Source: SZUA-430 sp044375275 | Lineage (GTDB): Bacteria > Pseudomonadota > Alphaproteobacteria > Micropepsales > Micropepsaceae | Direction of reading: 5' to 3' | NCBI GenBank assembly: GCA_044375275.1 | Contig: JBILMZ010000144.1 | Location: 1-8,783 of the forward strand | DNA: 8,783 nt | In this document: one piece after another, positions 1 to 6,913 of the stretch | How the letters are laid out: each line of letters begins with the position of its first letter | Numbering within the stretch: position 1 is the first letter of the stretch | Made by a program: the position numbers and the translations under genes | Notes under the pieces: model-generated | Told to the model about the DNA's origin: nothing | Database searches by the model: none | What the model saw: the letters and a program-made list of their open reading frames with translations, nothing else

Positions 1-172
1 AAGCTTTAGGTTCCCGCCGAATTCGTTTTATTCGAGTGACTCTCCGGCGGGCGAAGGGCTGAACCCAAAGGGTATCCGCCATTGGGCAAGGAAACCGACG
101 CACGCCTCTTCTTGAAAAGGGGCAAGGCTGTGTGCGCGCGTGTGGGTTGCGCATGGCTTGGCAATTAGGCTC
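1..172. other. Leader region upstream of nuoA, no gene recognised
   Basis: No gene could be supported here. The three forward frames entering from the left edge all reach stops before nuoA (at about 9, 60 and 113), and their short translations resemble nothing I recognise, so the tail of an upstream gene is unproven. Visible structure is a perfect 7-bp inverted repeat (CCCGCCG at 13-19, CGGCGGG at 45-51, 25-base loop, no T tract after it) and a 16-bp strictly alternating purine-pyrimidine run at 129-144. The operon promoter could lie here or further left. TTGAAA at 112-117 resembles a -35 box, but the expected -10 position holds CGCGCG, so no promoter is called. No tRNA fold was seen. Confidence 0.5.
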
Positions 173-538
173 ATGAACAATCTGCTGGCTGAATACTTCC
201 CGATCATCCTCTTCCTCGGATTGTCGGGCATACTTGCAATGGTGCTCATGGTCCTGCCCATGATCCTTGCACCCTCCAAACCTGACCCCGAAAAGCTTTC
301 GGCGTATGAGTGCGGCTTCAACGCCTTCGACGACGCCCGCATGAAGTTTGACGTCAGGTTCTACCTCGTCGCCATCCTGTTCATCATTTTTGACCTCGAA
401 GTCACGTTCCTGTTCCCATGGGCGATCACGCTCAAGGAAACTGGCGTCTTCGGCTTCTGGTCGATGATGGTGTTCCTCGGGATCCTCACCGTCGGCTTCA
501 TCTATGAATGGAAGAAGGGAGCCCTCGAATGGGAGTGA
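173..538 (+). CDS. nuoA: NADH-quinone oxidoreductase subunit A (complex I, ND3 homologue)
   Basis: A 121-aa small membrane subunit of complex I, homologous to mitochondrial ND3, located where the membrane arm meets the quinone module. Three hydrophobic segments are visible at about residues 10-33, 63-85 and 93-112. The loop between the first two carries YECGF (45-49); its Cys47 matches the ND3 loop cysteine exposed during the active/deactive transition of the mitochondrial enzyme. Acidic residues Asp74 and Glu76 sit in the second helix (FDLEVTFLFPW), as is usual in the family. The ATG at 173 is chosen because the protein then begins MNNLLAEYFP, a typical family start; an upstream in-frame GTG at 140 would add 11 atypical residues. 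The ribosome binding site is weak (AGG at 167-169, very close to the start). It is the first visible gene of the operon and overlaps nuoB by 10 bp. Confidence 0.96.
   Translation: MNNLLAEYFPIILFLGLSGILAMVLMVLPMILAPSKPDPEKLSAYECGFNAFDDARMKFDVRFYLVAILFIIFDLEVTFLFPWAITLKETGVFGFWSMMVFLGILTVGFIYEWKKGALEWE
514..521 (+). promoter_or_regulatory. Ribosome binding site of nuoB
   Basis: GAAGGGAG lies inside the 3' end of nuoA, 7 bases before the ATG at 529. It supports 529 over the upstream in-frame ATG at 508, which lies before this motif. Confidence 0.7.
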
Positions 539-1092
539 ACCCGAACGCCTTGTCCGGAGCACGCGCCGGCGTGGAAGGCGCGCGCAGCCCTGACCCGAAC
601 GATCCCTTCTTTCTGGCGGCGCGCGAAGCGCTGGATGAAAAGGGTTTCCTTGTCGCCCGTGCAGATGACCTGATCACCTGGGCGCGCACCGGGTCACTGA
701 TGTGGATGACCTTTGGCCTGGCGTGCTGCGCCGTCGAGATGATGCAGGCGTCAATGCCGCGCTATGATCTCGAGCGTTTCGGCTTTGCCCCGCGCGCCAG
801 TCCGCGCCAGTCCGACGTCATGATCGTCGCTGGCACGCTGACCAACAAGATGGCGCCCGCCCTGCGCAAGGTCTACGACCAGATGCCTGAGCCGCGTTAC
901 GTGATCTCGATGGGTTCGTGCGCGAATGGCGGTGGCTACTACCACTATTCCTATTCGGTCGTGCGCGGATGTGACCGCATCGTCCCGGTGGACATCTACA
1001 TTCCCGGCTGCCCGCCAACCGCCGAAGCTCTGGTATACGGTGTGATGCTGTTGCAGAAGAAGATCCGCCGCACCGGCAACATCATGCGTTGA
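529..1092 (+). CDS. nuoB: NADH-quinone oxidoreductase subunit B (complex I, N2 cluster, PSST homologue)
   Basis: This 187-aa peripheral subunit binds the terminal [4Fe-4S] cluster N2, which reduces quinone at the interface with NuoD. The expected ligands are all present: the unusual tandem Cys66-Cys67 (in LACCAVEMM), Cys131 (MGSCANGGG) and Cys161 (PGCPPTAEAL). Spacings of 64 and 30 residues match my recollection of the mitochondrial PSST subunit. The N-terminal ~25 residues (rich in Gly, Ala, Arg and Pro) are not conserved in the family, and the recognisable domain starts near FFLAAREALDEKGF. The start at 529 has a good Shine-Dalgarno motif 7 bases upstream. Alternatives are ATG 508 (7 residues longer) and GTG 535 (2 residues shorter). 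It overlaps nuoA by 10 bp, and its stop lies 8 bp before the chosen nuoC start. Confidence 0.97.
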   Translation: MGVNPNALSGARAGVEGARSPDPNDPFFLAAREALDEKGFLVARADDLITWARTGSLMWMTFGLACCAVEMMQASMPRYDLERFGFAPRASPRQSDVMIVAGTLTNKMAPALRKVYDQMPEPRYVISMGSCANGGGYYHYSYSVVRGCDRIVPVDIYIPGCPPTAEALVYGVMLLQKKIRRTGNIMR

Positions 1093-1100
1093 GCGATCAG

Positions 1101-1706
1101 ATGACCGACAAGCTCAAGTCCCTGGCCGACTATATCCTCGAGAAGAGAAGCGGCTTCGGCCTGTCTTCCCGGATCGAGTTCGGCGAACTGACGATTGCCG
1201 CCGCGCCGGAAACGATCATCGGCCTTCTGCTGTTTCTGCGGGACGATGAAAACTGCAGGTTCACGACCCTGATCGACATCTGTGGCGCTGACTACCCCGA
1301 GCGGGAAAAGCGCTTCGACGTCGTCTATCACATGCTCAGCATGCACCGGAACCACCGCATCCGCGTGAAGCTCGTGACCGACGAGAGCACACCGGTGCCC
1401 TCGGCCCTGCCGGTCTGGCCTGCCGCCAACTGGTTTGAACGCGAGACGTTCGACATGTACGGCATCCAGTTTTCGGATCATCCGGACCTCCGCCGCATTC
1501 TCACGGACTACGGCTTCACGGGTTATCCGCTGCGCAAGGACTTCCCGCTGACGGGCTTCACGGAAGTCAGATACGACGAAGAGCAGAAGCGCGTCGTGTA
1601 CCAGCCCGTGCAACTCGTTCAGGACTTCCGCAAGTTTGATTTCATGTCCCCGTGGGAAGGCGCAAAGTACGTGCTTCCGGGCGATGAAAAGGCAACCAAG
1701 CCATGA
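1101..1706 (+). CDS. nuoC: NADH-quinone oxidoreductase subunit C (complex I, 30 kDa homologue)
   Basis: A 201-aa peripheral-arm subunit corresponding to the mitochondrial 30 kDa protein (NDUFS3). It has no redox centre and scaffolds NuoD and the Q module. The family signature is clear at residues 113-134 (ERETFDMYGI, then HPDLRRIL), followed by DYGFTGYPLRKDFPL (136-150) and the C-terminal YQPVQLVQDFRKFDFMSPWE region. It is a free-standing gene rather than the NuoCD fusion of E. coli. The start is uncertain: ATG at 1101 is chosen (GAG at 1091-1093 as a weak ribosome binding site), but an in-frame TTG at 1089 overlapping the nuoB stop would add MSDQ. Its stop overlaps the nuoD start in an ATGA. 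Confidence 0.96.
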   Translation: MTDKLKSLADYILEKRSGFGLSSRIEFGELTIAAAPETIIGLLLFLRDDENCRFTTLIDICGADYPEREKRFDVVYHMLSMHRNHRIRVKLVTDESTPVPSALPVWPAANWFERETFDMYGIQFSDHPDLRRILTDYGFTGYPLRKDFPLTGFTEVRYDEEQKRVVYQPVQLVQDFRKFDFMSPWEGAKYVLPGDEKATKP

Positions 1707-2890
1707 CGACAGGGACCGAGCCGCAAGTCCGCAACATGAACATCAACTTCGGGCCGCAGCATCCGGCGGCCCACGGGGTGTTGCGGCTCGTGCTTGAACT
1801 TGACGGCGAAGTCGTCGAGCGCGTTGATCCGCATATAGGCCTGCTTCACCGCGGAACGGAAAAGCTGATCGAGAACAAGACGTACCTCCAGGCGGTTCCC
1901 TATTTCGATCGCCTCGACTACGTCGCACCGATGAACCAGGAGCATGCCTTTGCCCTGGCCGTCGAGAAACTCTGCGGCATTCAGGTGCCGCCCCGCGCTC
2001 AGTACATCCGTGTGCTCTACAGCGAGATCGGGCGCATCCTTTCCCATCTCCTGAACACCACGACCCAGGCCATGGACGTCGGCGCACTCACGCCGCCTTT
2101 GTGGGGCTTCGAGGAGCGCGAGAAGCTCATGGTGTTCTACGAGCGCGCAAGCGGTTCGCGCATGCACGCGGCGTATGTTCGTCCGGGCGGCGTCCACCAG
2201 GACCTGCCGCAAGCCCTGCTCGATGACATCCACCAGTGGTGCGTGGAGTTCCCGCGCTGTGTTGACGACATTGAAGGCCTTCTGACCGACAACCGCATCT
2301 TCAAGCAGCGCAACGTCGATATTGGCGTCGTGAAAGCGGAAGACGCGATCGCCTGGGGCTTTTCGGGCGTGATGGTGAGAGGATCCGGCATGGCCTGGGA
2401 TCTCCGCCGTGCGCAGCCCTATGAATGCTACTCCGATCTCGAGTTCGGCATCCCTGTTGGCAAGAATGGCGATTGCTACGACCGCTATCTCTGCCGTATC
2501 GACGAGATGCGCGAGTCGACGAAGATCATGAAGCAGTGCATCGAAAAAATGCCGAAAGGCCCCGTGCACGAAGAAAGCGGCAAGTTCGTCCCGCCAAAGC
2601 GGGGTGAGATGAAGCAGTCGATGGAAGCACTCATCCATCACTTCAAATTGTACACGGAAGGTTATCGTGTCCCTGCCGGTGAAGTGTATGCCGCCGTGGA
2701 AGCGCCGAAGGGCGAATTTGGCGTGTATCTGGTATCCGACGGATCGAACAAGCCCTATCGCTGCAAGATCAAGGCACCAGGTTTCCCGCATCTGCAGGCA
2801 ATGGATTTCCTCTGCAAGGGCCACATGATCGCCGACGTGTCTGCCATTCTCGGTTCGCTCGACATCGTATTCGGGGAGATTGACCGGTGA
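1703..2890 (+). CDS. nuoD: NADH-quinone oxidoreductase subunit D (complex I, 49 kDa homologue)
   Basis: A 395-aa peripheral subunit, homologous to mitochondrial NDUFS2 and distantly to the large subunit of [NiFe] hydrogenases. With NuoB and NuoH it forms the quinone-reducing cavity. The N-terminal loop GPQHPAAHG (17-25) contains His24, which I equate with the quinone-headgroup histidine. PYFDRLDY (66-73) contains Tyr73, equated with the partner tyrosine; both equivalences come from memory of family alignments. Other family motifs are HIGLLHRGTEKL (44-55), RILSHLLN (111-118), SGSRMHAAYVRPGG (150-163) and the C-terminal DIVFGEIDR. The length is normal. The hydrogenase nickel-ligand cysteine pairs are absent, as expected. 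The start shares ATGA with the nuoC stop, and AAGG at 1689-1692 may serve as its ribosome binding site. The stop overlaps the nuoE start. Confidence 0.98.
   Translation: MTTGTEPQVRNMNINFGPQHPAAHGVLRLVLELDGEVVERVDPHIGLLHRGTEKLIENKTYLQAVPYFDRLDYVAPMNQEHAFALAVEKLCGIQVPPRAQYIRVLYSEIGRILSHLLNTTTQAMDVGALTPPLWGFEEREKLMVFYERASGSRMHAAYVRPGGVHQDLPQALLDDIHQWCVEFPRCVDDIEGLLTDNRIFKQRNVDIGVVKAEDAIAWGFSGVMVRGSGMAWDLRRAQPYECYSDLEFGIPVGKNGDCYDRYLCRIDEMRESTKIMKQCIEKMPKGPVHEESGKFVPPKRGEMKQSMEALIHHFKLYTEGYRVPAGEVYAAVEAPKGEFGVYLVSDGSNKPYRCKIKAPGFPHLQAMDFLCKGHMIADVSAILGSLDIVFGEIDR
2873..2878 (+). promoter_or_regulatory. Ribosome binding site of nuoE
   Basis: GGGGAG lies inside the 3' end of nuoD, 8 bases before the GTG at 2887. 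It supports this GTG, which overlaps the nuoD stop in GTGA, as the start. Confidence 0.65.
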
Positions 2891-3492
2891 GCACCCGTCG
2901 CCTCGCACCAGACCAGCCAACGACGTTTGCCTTTACGCCTGAAAACGAGGCGTGGGCACAAAAGCAGATTTCCAAATATCCGCCCGGCAAGCAGGCGTCG
3001 GCGGTAGTGCCGCTGCTGTGGCGCGCCCAGGAACAGAACGGCGGTCACGTGACCGAGCCCATGATGCGCGTGATTGGCGAGAAGCTGGGCATGTCGCCAA
3101 TCCGCGTGCTCGAGATCGCCACGTTCTACACGATGTTCAACCTGAAGCCCGTGGGACAGCATTTGCTGCAGGTCTGCACGACCACGCCATGCTGGCTCCG
3201 CGGCTCCGATGAGGTTATGGCAGCGTGCAAGAAGCACATTCACCCGCATGCGGAGACCGTGTCAGCTGACGGAAAGCTGTCATGGATGGAGGTTGAATGC
3301 CTCGGCGCTTGCGTGAACGCACCCGTCATACAGGTCGGGGATGACTTCTATGAAGATCTGGATGGCGGACGAACGGAAGGCCTGATCAACGATCTGCGCA
3401 GCGGGAGGCCGACACGGCCGGGTTCGCAGATCGGTCGACAGACGTCTGCGCCCGAAGGTGGTCCGACGACATTGAAAGAGGTAAAGTCGTAA
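2887..3492 (+). CDS. nuoE: NADH-quinone oxidoreductase subunit E (complex I, 24 kDa, [2Fe-2S] N1a)
   Basis: A 201-aa subunit of the NADH-dehydrogenase module with a thioredoxin-like ferredoxin fold holding the off-pathway [2Fe-2S] cluster N1a. Ligands are visible as Cys97-x4-Cys102 (CTTTPC) and Cys138-x3-Cys142 (CLGAC). An N-terminal helical part (about 20-85) includes YPPGKQASAVVPLLWRAQ and IATFYTMF, both family hallmarks. It is longer than E. coli NuoE (166 aa). The tail after about 163 contains GRQTSAPEGGPTTL, resembling the C-terminal tail of mitochondrial NDUFV2 (GRFSCEPAGGLTSL from memory). It starts with GTG, overlapping the nuoD stop by 4 bp with a good ribosome binding site. Its TAA overlaps the nuoF ATG by one base. 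No accessory ORF sits between it and nuoF, unlike some alphaproteobacteria. Confidence 0.97.
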   Translation: MSTRRLAPDQPTTFAFTPENEAWAQKQISKYPPGKQASAVVPLLWRAQEQNGGHVTEPMMRVIGEKLGMSPIRVLEIATFYTMFNLKPVGQHLLQVCTTTPCWLRGSDEVMAACKKHIHPHAETVSADGKLSWMEVECLGACVNAPVIQVGDDFYEDLDGGRTEGLINDLRSGRPTRPGSQIGRQTSAPEGGPTTLKEVKS

Positions 3493-4790
3493 TGCTTGCC
3501 GACGCGGATCGCATTTTCACGAATCTCTATGGCATCCATGACTGGCGTCTGGACGCAGCAAAGCGGCGCGGCGCCTGGGACAATACGAAGGGGCTGATCG
3601 AGAAGGGCCGCGACTGGATCATCGATGAGATGAAGAAGTCCGGCCTGCGCGGGCGCGGCGGGGCAGGGTTCCCGACCGGCCTGAAGTGGTCATTCATGCC
3701 CAAGCAAACGGATAGCCGTCCGTCATATCTCGTCGTGAACGCAGACGAATCCGAGCCCGGCACGTGCAAGGATCGCGACATCATGCGCCACGATCCGCAC
3801 ACGCTGCTCGAAGGATGCCTGGTTGCGTCTTTCGCCATGGGTGCACACGCCTGCTACATCTATGTACGTGGTGAGTTTCGCCATGAATACAAGCGCCTCG
3901 AAGCAGCAATTCAGGAGTGCTACGACGCGGGCCTGTTCGGAAAGAACGCGGCCGGCTCAGGCTGGGATTTCGACTGCTATGTGCACCACGGCGCTGGCGC
4001 CTACATCTGCGGCGAGGAAACGGCCCTCATCGAAAGCCTTGAAGGCAAGAAGGGCATGCCGCGCCTGAAGCCCCCGTTTCCGGCCAATGTCGGTCTCTAT
4101 GGCTGCCCGACAACCGTGAACAACGTCGAGTCGATCGCGGTCGCACCGGCGATCCTCAGGCGGGGCGCCGCCTGGTTCTCCGCTCTCGGACGACCAAACA
4201 ACACCGGCACGAAGGTGTTCTGCATCTCCGGCCACGTGAACAAGCCCTGCAATGTCGAAGAAGAAATGGGCATCCCGCTCAAGGAACTCATCGAGCGGCA
4301 CGCCGGTGGTGTGCGCGGCGGATGGGACAATCTTCTTGCAGTCATCCCAGGCGGTTCGTCAGTTCCGCTCCTGCCGAAGGCGACCTGCGATACGATCCTC
4401 ATGGACTTTGACAGCCTTCGGGACGTGAAGTCGGGCCTCGGCACGGCTGCAGTCATCGTGATGGACAAGTCCACGGACGTCGTGAAGGCCATCGCGCGGC
4501 TCTCCAGGTTCTACAAGCATGAGTCATGCGGCCAGTGCACGCCGTGCCGTGAAGGCACAGGCTGGATGTGGCGCGTGATGGAACGGCTCGTGACGGGGGA
4601 TGCCGATCCCAAGGAAATCGATCTTCTCCTCGAAGTCACATACCAGGTTGAAGGCCACACGATTTGCGCCCTCGGCGATGCGGCGGCCTGGCCGATCCAG
4701 GGATTGCTGCGCCATTTCAGGCCGGAAGTTGAGCGTCGCATAAACGCGAAACGTGCCGGCAAGTCCGTCAATCCAATGGCGGCGGAGTAA
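3492..4790 (+). CDS. nuoF: NADH-quinone oxidoreductase subunit F (complex I, 51 kDa, NADH/FMN site, N3 cluster)
   Basis: This 432-aa catalytic entry subunit oxidises NADH with FMN and passes electrons to [4Fe-4S] cluster N3. GRGGAGFPTGLKW (54-66) and NADESEPGTCKDR (83-95) form the flavin/nucleotide pocket, followed by GAGAYICGEETALI (167-180). The N3 ligands are Cys346, Cys349 and Cys352 (SCGQCTPC) plus Cys392 (HTICALGD). Length and domain order (Rossmann-like FMN domain, ubiquitin-like SLBB domain around 245-330, C-terminal Fe-S helical domain) are normal. The TCKDR version of the second motif and long stretches such as VNNVESIAVAP and KSGLGTAAVIVMDKSTD are close to the mitochondrial protein. 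Its ATG shares one base with the nuoE stop (TAATG). GAGG at 3478-3481 is the likely ribosome binding site. Confidence 0.98.
   Translation: MLADADRIFTNLYGIHDWRLDAAKRRGAWDNTKGLIEKGRDWIIDEMKKSGLRGRGGAGFPTGLKWSFMPKQTDSRPSYLVVNADESEPGTCKDRDIMRHDPHTLLEGCLVASFAMGAHACYIYVRGEFRHEYKRLEAAIQECYDAGLFGKNAAGSGWDFDCYVHHGAGAYICGEETALIESLEGKKGMPRLKPPFPANVGLYGCPTTVNNVESIAVAPAILRRGAAWFSALGRPNNTGTKVFCISGHVNKPCNVEEEMGIPLKELIERHAGGVRGGWDNLLAVIPGGSSVPLLPKATCDTILMDFDSLRDVKSGLGTAAVIVMDKSTDVVKAIARLSRFYKHESCGQCTPCREGTGWMWRVMERLVTGDADPKEIDLLLEVTYQVEGHTICALGDAAAWPIQGLLRHFRPEVERRINAKRAGKSVNPMAAE
4784..4787 (+). promoter_or_regulatory. Ribosome binding site of nuoG
   Basis: GGAG lies at the very end of nuoF, 7 bases before ATG 4795. 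It decides for 4795 rather than an in-frame GTG at 4753, which would add 14 residues unlike the family. Confidence 0.65.
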
Positions 4791-4794
4791 CGAC

Positions 4795-6909
4795 ATGACC
4801 AAGCTGATCGTTGATGGCAAGGAAATCGACGTCCCGGCGGACTACACGCTGTTGCAGGCGTGTGAGGCTGCGGGCGCCGAGATCCCGCGCTTCTGTTACC
4901 ACGAGCGGCTCTCGATCGCCGGCAATTGCCGCATGTGCCTGGTTGAGCTCAAGGGCTCGCCCAAGCCCGTCGCGTCATGTGCATGGGGCGTACGCGACTG
5001 CCGCCCCGGCCCCAACGGCGAGCCGCCCGTCGTCAACACAAAGACGCCGCTGGTGAAGAAGGCGCGCGAAGGGGTGATGGAGTTCCTGCTCATCAACCAT
5101 CCGCTGGATTGCCCGATCTGCGACCAGGGTGGTGAATGTGACCTGCAGGACCAGGCCATGGCCTATGGTCATGCACGCTTCAACCGCTACGAAGAAAACA
5201 AGCGCGCCGTTACCGACAAGAACATGGGGCCGCTCGTCAACACAATCATGACGCGCTGCATCCACTGCACGCGCTGTGTTCGCTTTGCCGCAGAAGTGGC
5301 CGGCGTCGACGACATCGGCGCGACGGGTCGTGGCGAAGACATGGAGATCACGACCTATCTTGAAAAGGCTGTGTCCTCTGAACTCTCGGGCAACGTGATC
5401 GACCTTTGTCCCGTGGGCGCCCTGACGTCAAAGCCCTACCAGTTCAATGCGCGGCCCTGGGAACTTTCGAAGACAGAATCGATCGACGTCATGGACGCCG
5501 TTGGTTCCGCCATACGCGTTGACACGCGCGGTCGTGAAGTCATGCGCATCCTCCCGCGCGTGAATGAGGAAATCAACGAAGAGTGGATTTCCGACAAGAC
5601 GCGTTTCATCTGGGATGGTTTGCGTCGGCAGCGTCTCGACCGGCCATACCTGCGCAAGAACGGCAAGCTGCAACCGGCGACCTGGCAGGAAGTCTTCAGC
5701 GTGATTGCCGACCGGGCCAAGACTGTCCGCCCCGAGCGCATGGCCGCCATCGTCGGTGACCTCGTCAATACGGAATCCGTGAAGGCACTCAAGGACCTGA
5801 TGCTCTCGCTGGGTGTCGCCAATCTCGATTGCCGGCAGGACGGTTCGGGCATCGGCCTCGGCCCTCGTCAAGGCTATCTGTTCAACACATCCATCGCCGG
5901 CATTGAAAGTGCGGATGCGCTGCTTCTCGTGGGAACCAATCCGCGCTGGGAAGCACCGATCGTCAATGCACGCATCCGCAAGACCTGGTTGCGCGGCGAC
6001 CTCAAGATTGCGCGACTGGGTCCCAAGGTTGACCTCACGTACACAGTGGAAGAGCTCGGCAATGACGCGACGACCCTTGCCGACATCGCGTCAGGCAAGC
6101 ACCCTTTCCACGAGATCCTGAAATCGGCCAAGCGTCCGATGCTGATCGTAGGCCAAGGCGCGCTTTCACGCGCTGACGGAGAAGCGATCCTGGCAGCCTG
6201 CGCGCAAATCGCCCGCAACACCGGCATGATCGGACCTTCAGGCGAAAGCGGATGGAACGGCTTCAACGTCCTGCATACCGCCGCCGGTCGTGTGGGCGCA
6301 CTCGATGTCGGCTTCGTCCCGCACAAGGGTGGCAAGGCCACGCAAGGCATTCTGGATGCCGCGTCGAAGGGCGAGATCGATTTCATCTATTTGCTTGGGG
6401 CGGACGAAATCGACACGCGCAAGCTTGGCAACGCTTTCGTGGTCTATCAGGGTTCGCACGGCGACGCAGGCGCCCATCGGGCGGATGCGATCCTGCCTGG
6501 CGCAGCCTACACCGAGCAGCATGGAACCTACGTCAATACAGAGGGCCGCGTGCAGCTGGCCAAGCGCGCGGGTTTCCCGCCGGGTGACGCGCGAGAGGAC
6601 TGGACGATCCTGCGCGCCCTGTCGGAAGTCATTGGAAAGAAGCTGCCTTATGACGACCTGAACACGTTGCGCCAGCACATGCTCAACGACGCGCCAGCCT
6701 GGACAGCGCTCGATCAGGTTCCCGTGTGTCCCGGCGCAGAGGCGCCCGTCTGGTCCGCCATTGGAACTGCAGGGACGATCAGCAAGGCACCCTTCGAGTA
6801 TCCGGTGAAGGATTTCTACCTCACAAACCCAATCGCGCGCGCCAGCCAGGTCATGGCTGAGTGCAGCGCACAATTCGTGAAGCCGCGCTCAGCGGCCGCG
6901 GCGGAGTAG
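4795..6909 (+). CDS. nuoG: NADH-quinone oxidoreductase subunit G (complex I, 75 kDa)
   Basis: A 704-aa electron-wire subunit of the N module. The N-terminal ferredoxin-like domain binds [2Fe-2S] N1b through Cys34, Cys45, Cys48 and Cys62 (Cx10CxxCx13C). [4Fe-4S] N5 uses His102, Cys106, Cys109 and Cys115 (HPLDCPICDQGGEC). N4 uses Cys155, Cys158, Cys161 and Cys205. From about 220 onward is the molybdopterin-oxidoreductase-like domain, which holds no cofactor in complex I. The CxxCxxxC...C motif for the extra N7 cluster, present in E. coli and Thermus, is absent: the stretch after 206 has no cysteine until well into the large domain. The length fits the mitochondrial/alphaproteobacterial form rather than the ~900-aa E. 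coli form. It follows nuoF after a 4-bp gap, and nuoH follows after another 4 bp. Confidence 0.98.
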   Translation: MTKLIVDGKEIDVPADYTLLQACEAAGAEIPRFCYHERLSIAGNCRMCLVELKGSPKPVASCAWGVRDCRPGPNGEPPVVNTKTPLVKKAREGVMEFLLINHPLDCPICDQGGECDLQDQAMAYGHARFNRYEENKRAVTDKNMGPLVNTIMTRCIHCTRCVRFAAEVAGVDDIGATGRGEDMEITTYLEKAVSSELSGNVIDLCPVGALTSKPYQFNARPWELSKTESIDVMDAVGSAIRVDTRGREVMRILPRVNEEINEEWISDKTRFIWDGLRRQRLDRPYLRKNGKLQPATWQEVFSVIADRAKTVRPERMAAIVGDLVNTESVKALKDLMLSLGVANLDCRQDGSGIGLGPRQGYLFNTSIAGIESADALLLVGTNPRWEAPIVNARIRKTWLRGDLKIARLGPKVDLTYTVEELGNDATTLADIASGKHPFHEILKSAKRPMLIVGQGALSRADGEAILAACAQIARNTGMIGPSGESGWNGFNVLHTAAGRVGALDVGFVPHKGGKATQGILDAASKGEIDFIYLLGADEIDTRKLGNAFVVYQGSHGDAGAHRADAILPGAAYTEQHGTYVNTEGRVQLAKRAGFPPGDAREDWTILRALSEVIGKKLPYDDLNTLRQHMLNDAPAWTALDQVPVCPGAEAPVWSAIGTAGTISKAPFEYPVKDFYLTNPIARASQVMAECSAQFVKPRSAAAAE

Positions 6910-6913
6910 GGCG

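Noticed and set aside
112..140. Possible sigma-70 promoter with TTGAAA as -35
   Set aside because: The expected -10 position is CGCGCG, so there is no plausible partner box.
140..172. GTG at 140 as an earlier nuoA start
   Set aside because: It adds 11 residues (MWVAHGLAIRL) not typical of NuoA, while ATG 173 gives the family-like MNNLLAEYFP.
28..342. Minus-strand open frame across the leader and nuoA
   Set aside because: Half of it mirrors nuoA, and the remainder shows no recognisable domain or ribosome binding site.
996..1613. A 205-codon minus-strand open frame opposite nuoC
   Set aside because: Its composition is that of an antisense shadow of a conserved gene, and no known family is recognisable.
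1619..2920. A 433-codon open frame on the minus strand covering nuoD
   Set aside because: It lies opposite a highly conserved gene, its translation (rich in His, Arg, Ala, Val) resembles no family, and long antisense frames are expected from codon bias in GC-rich genes.
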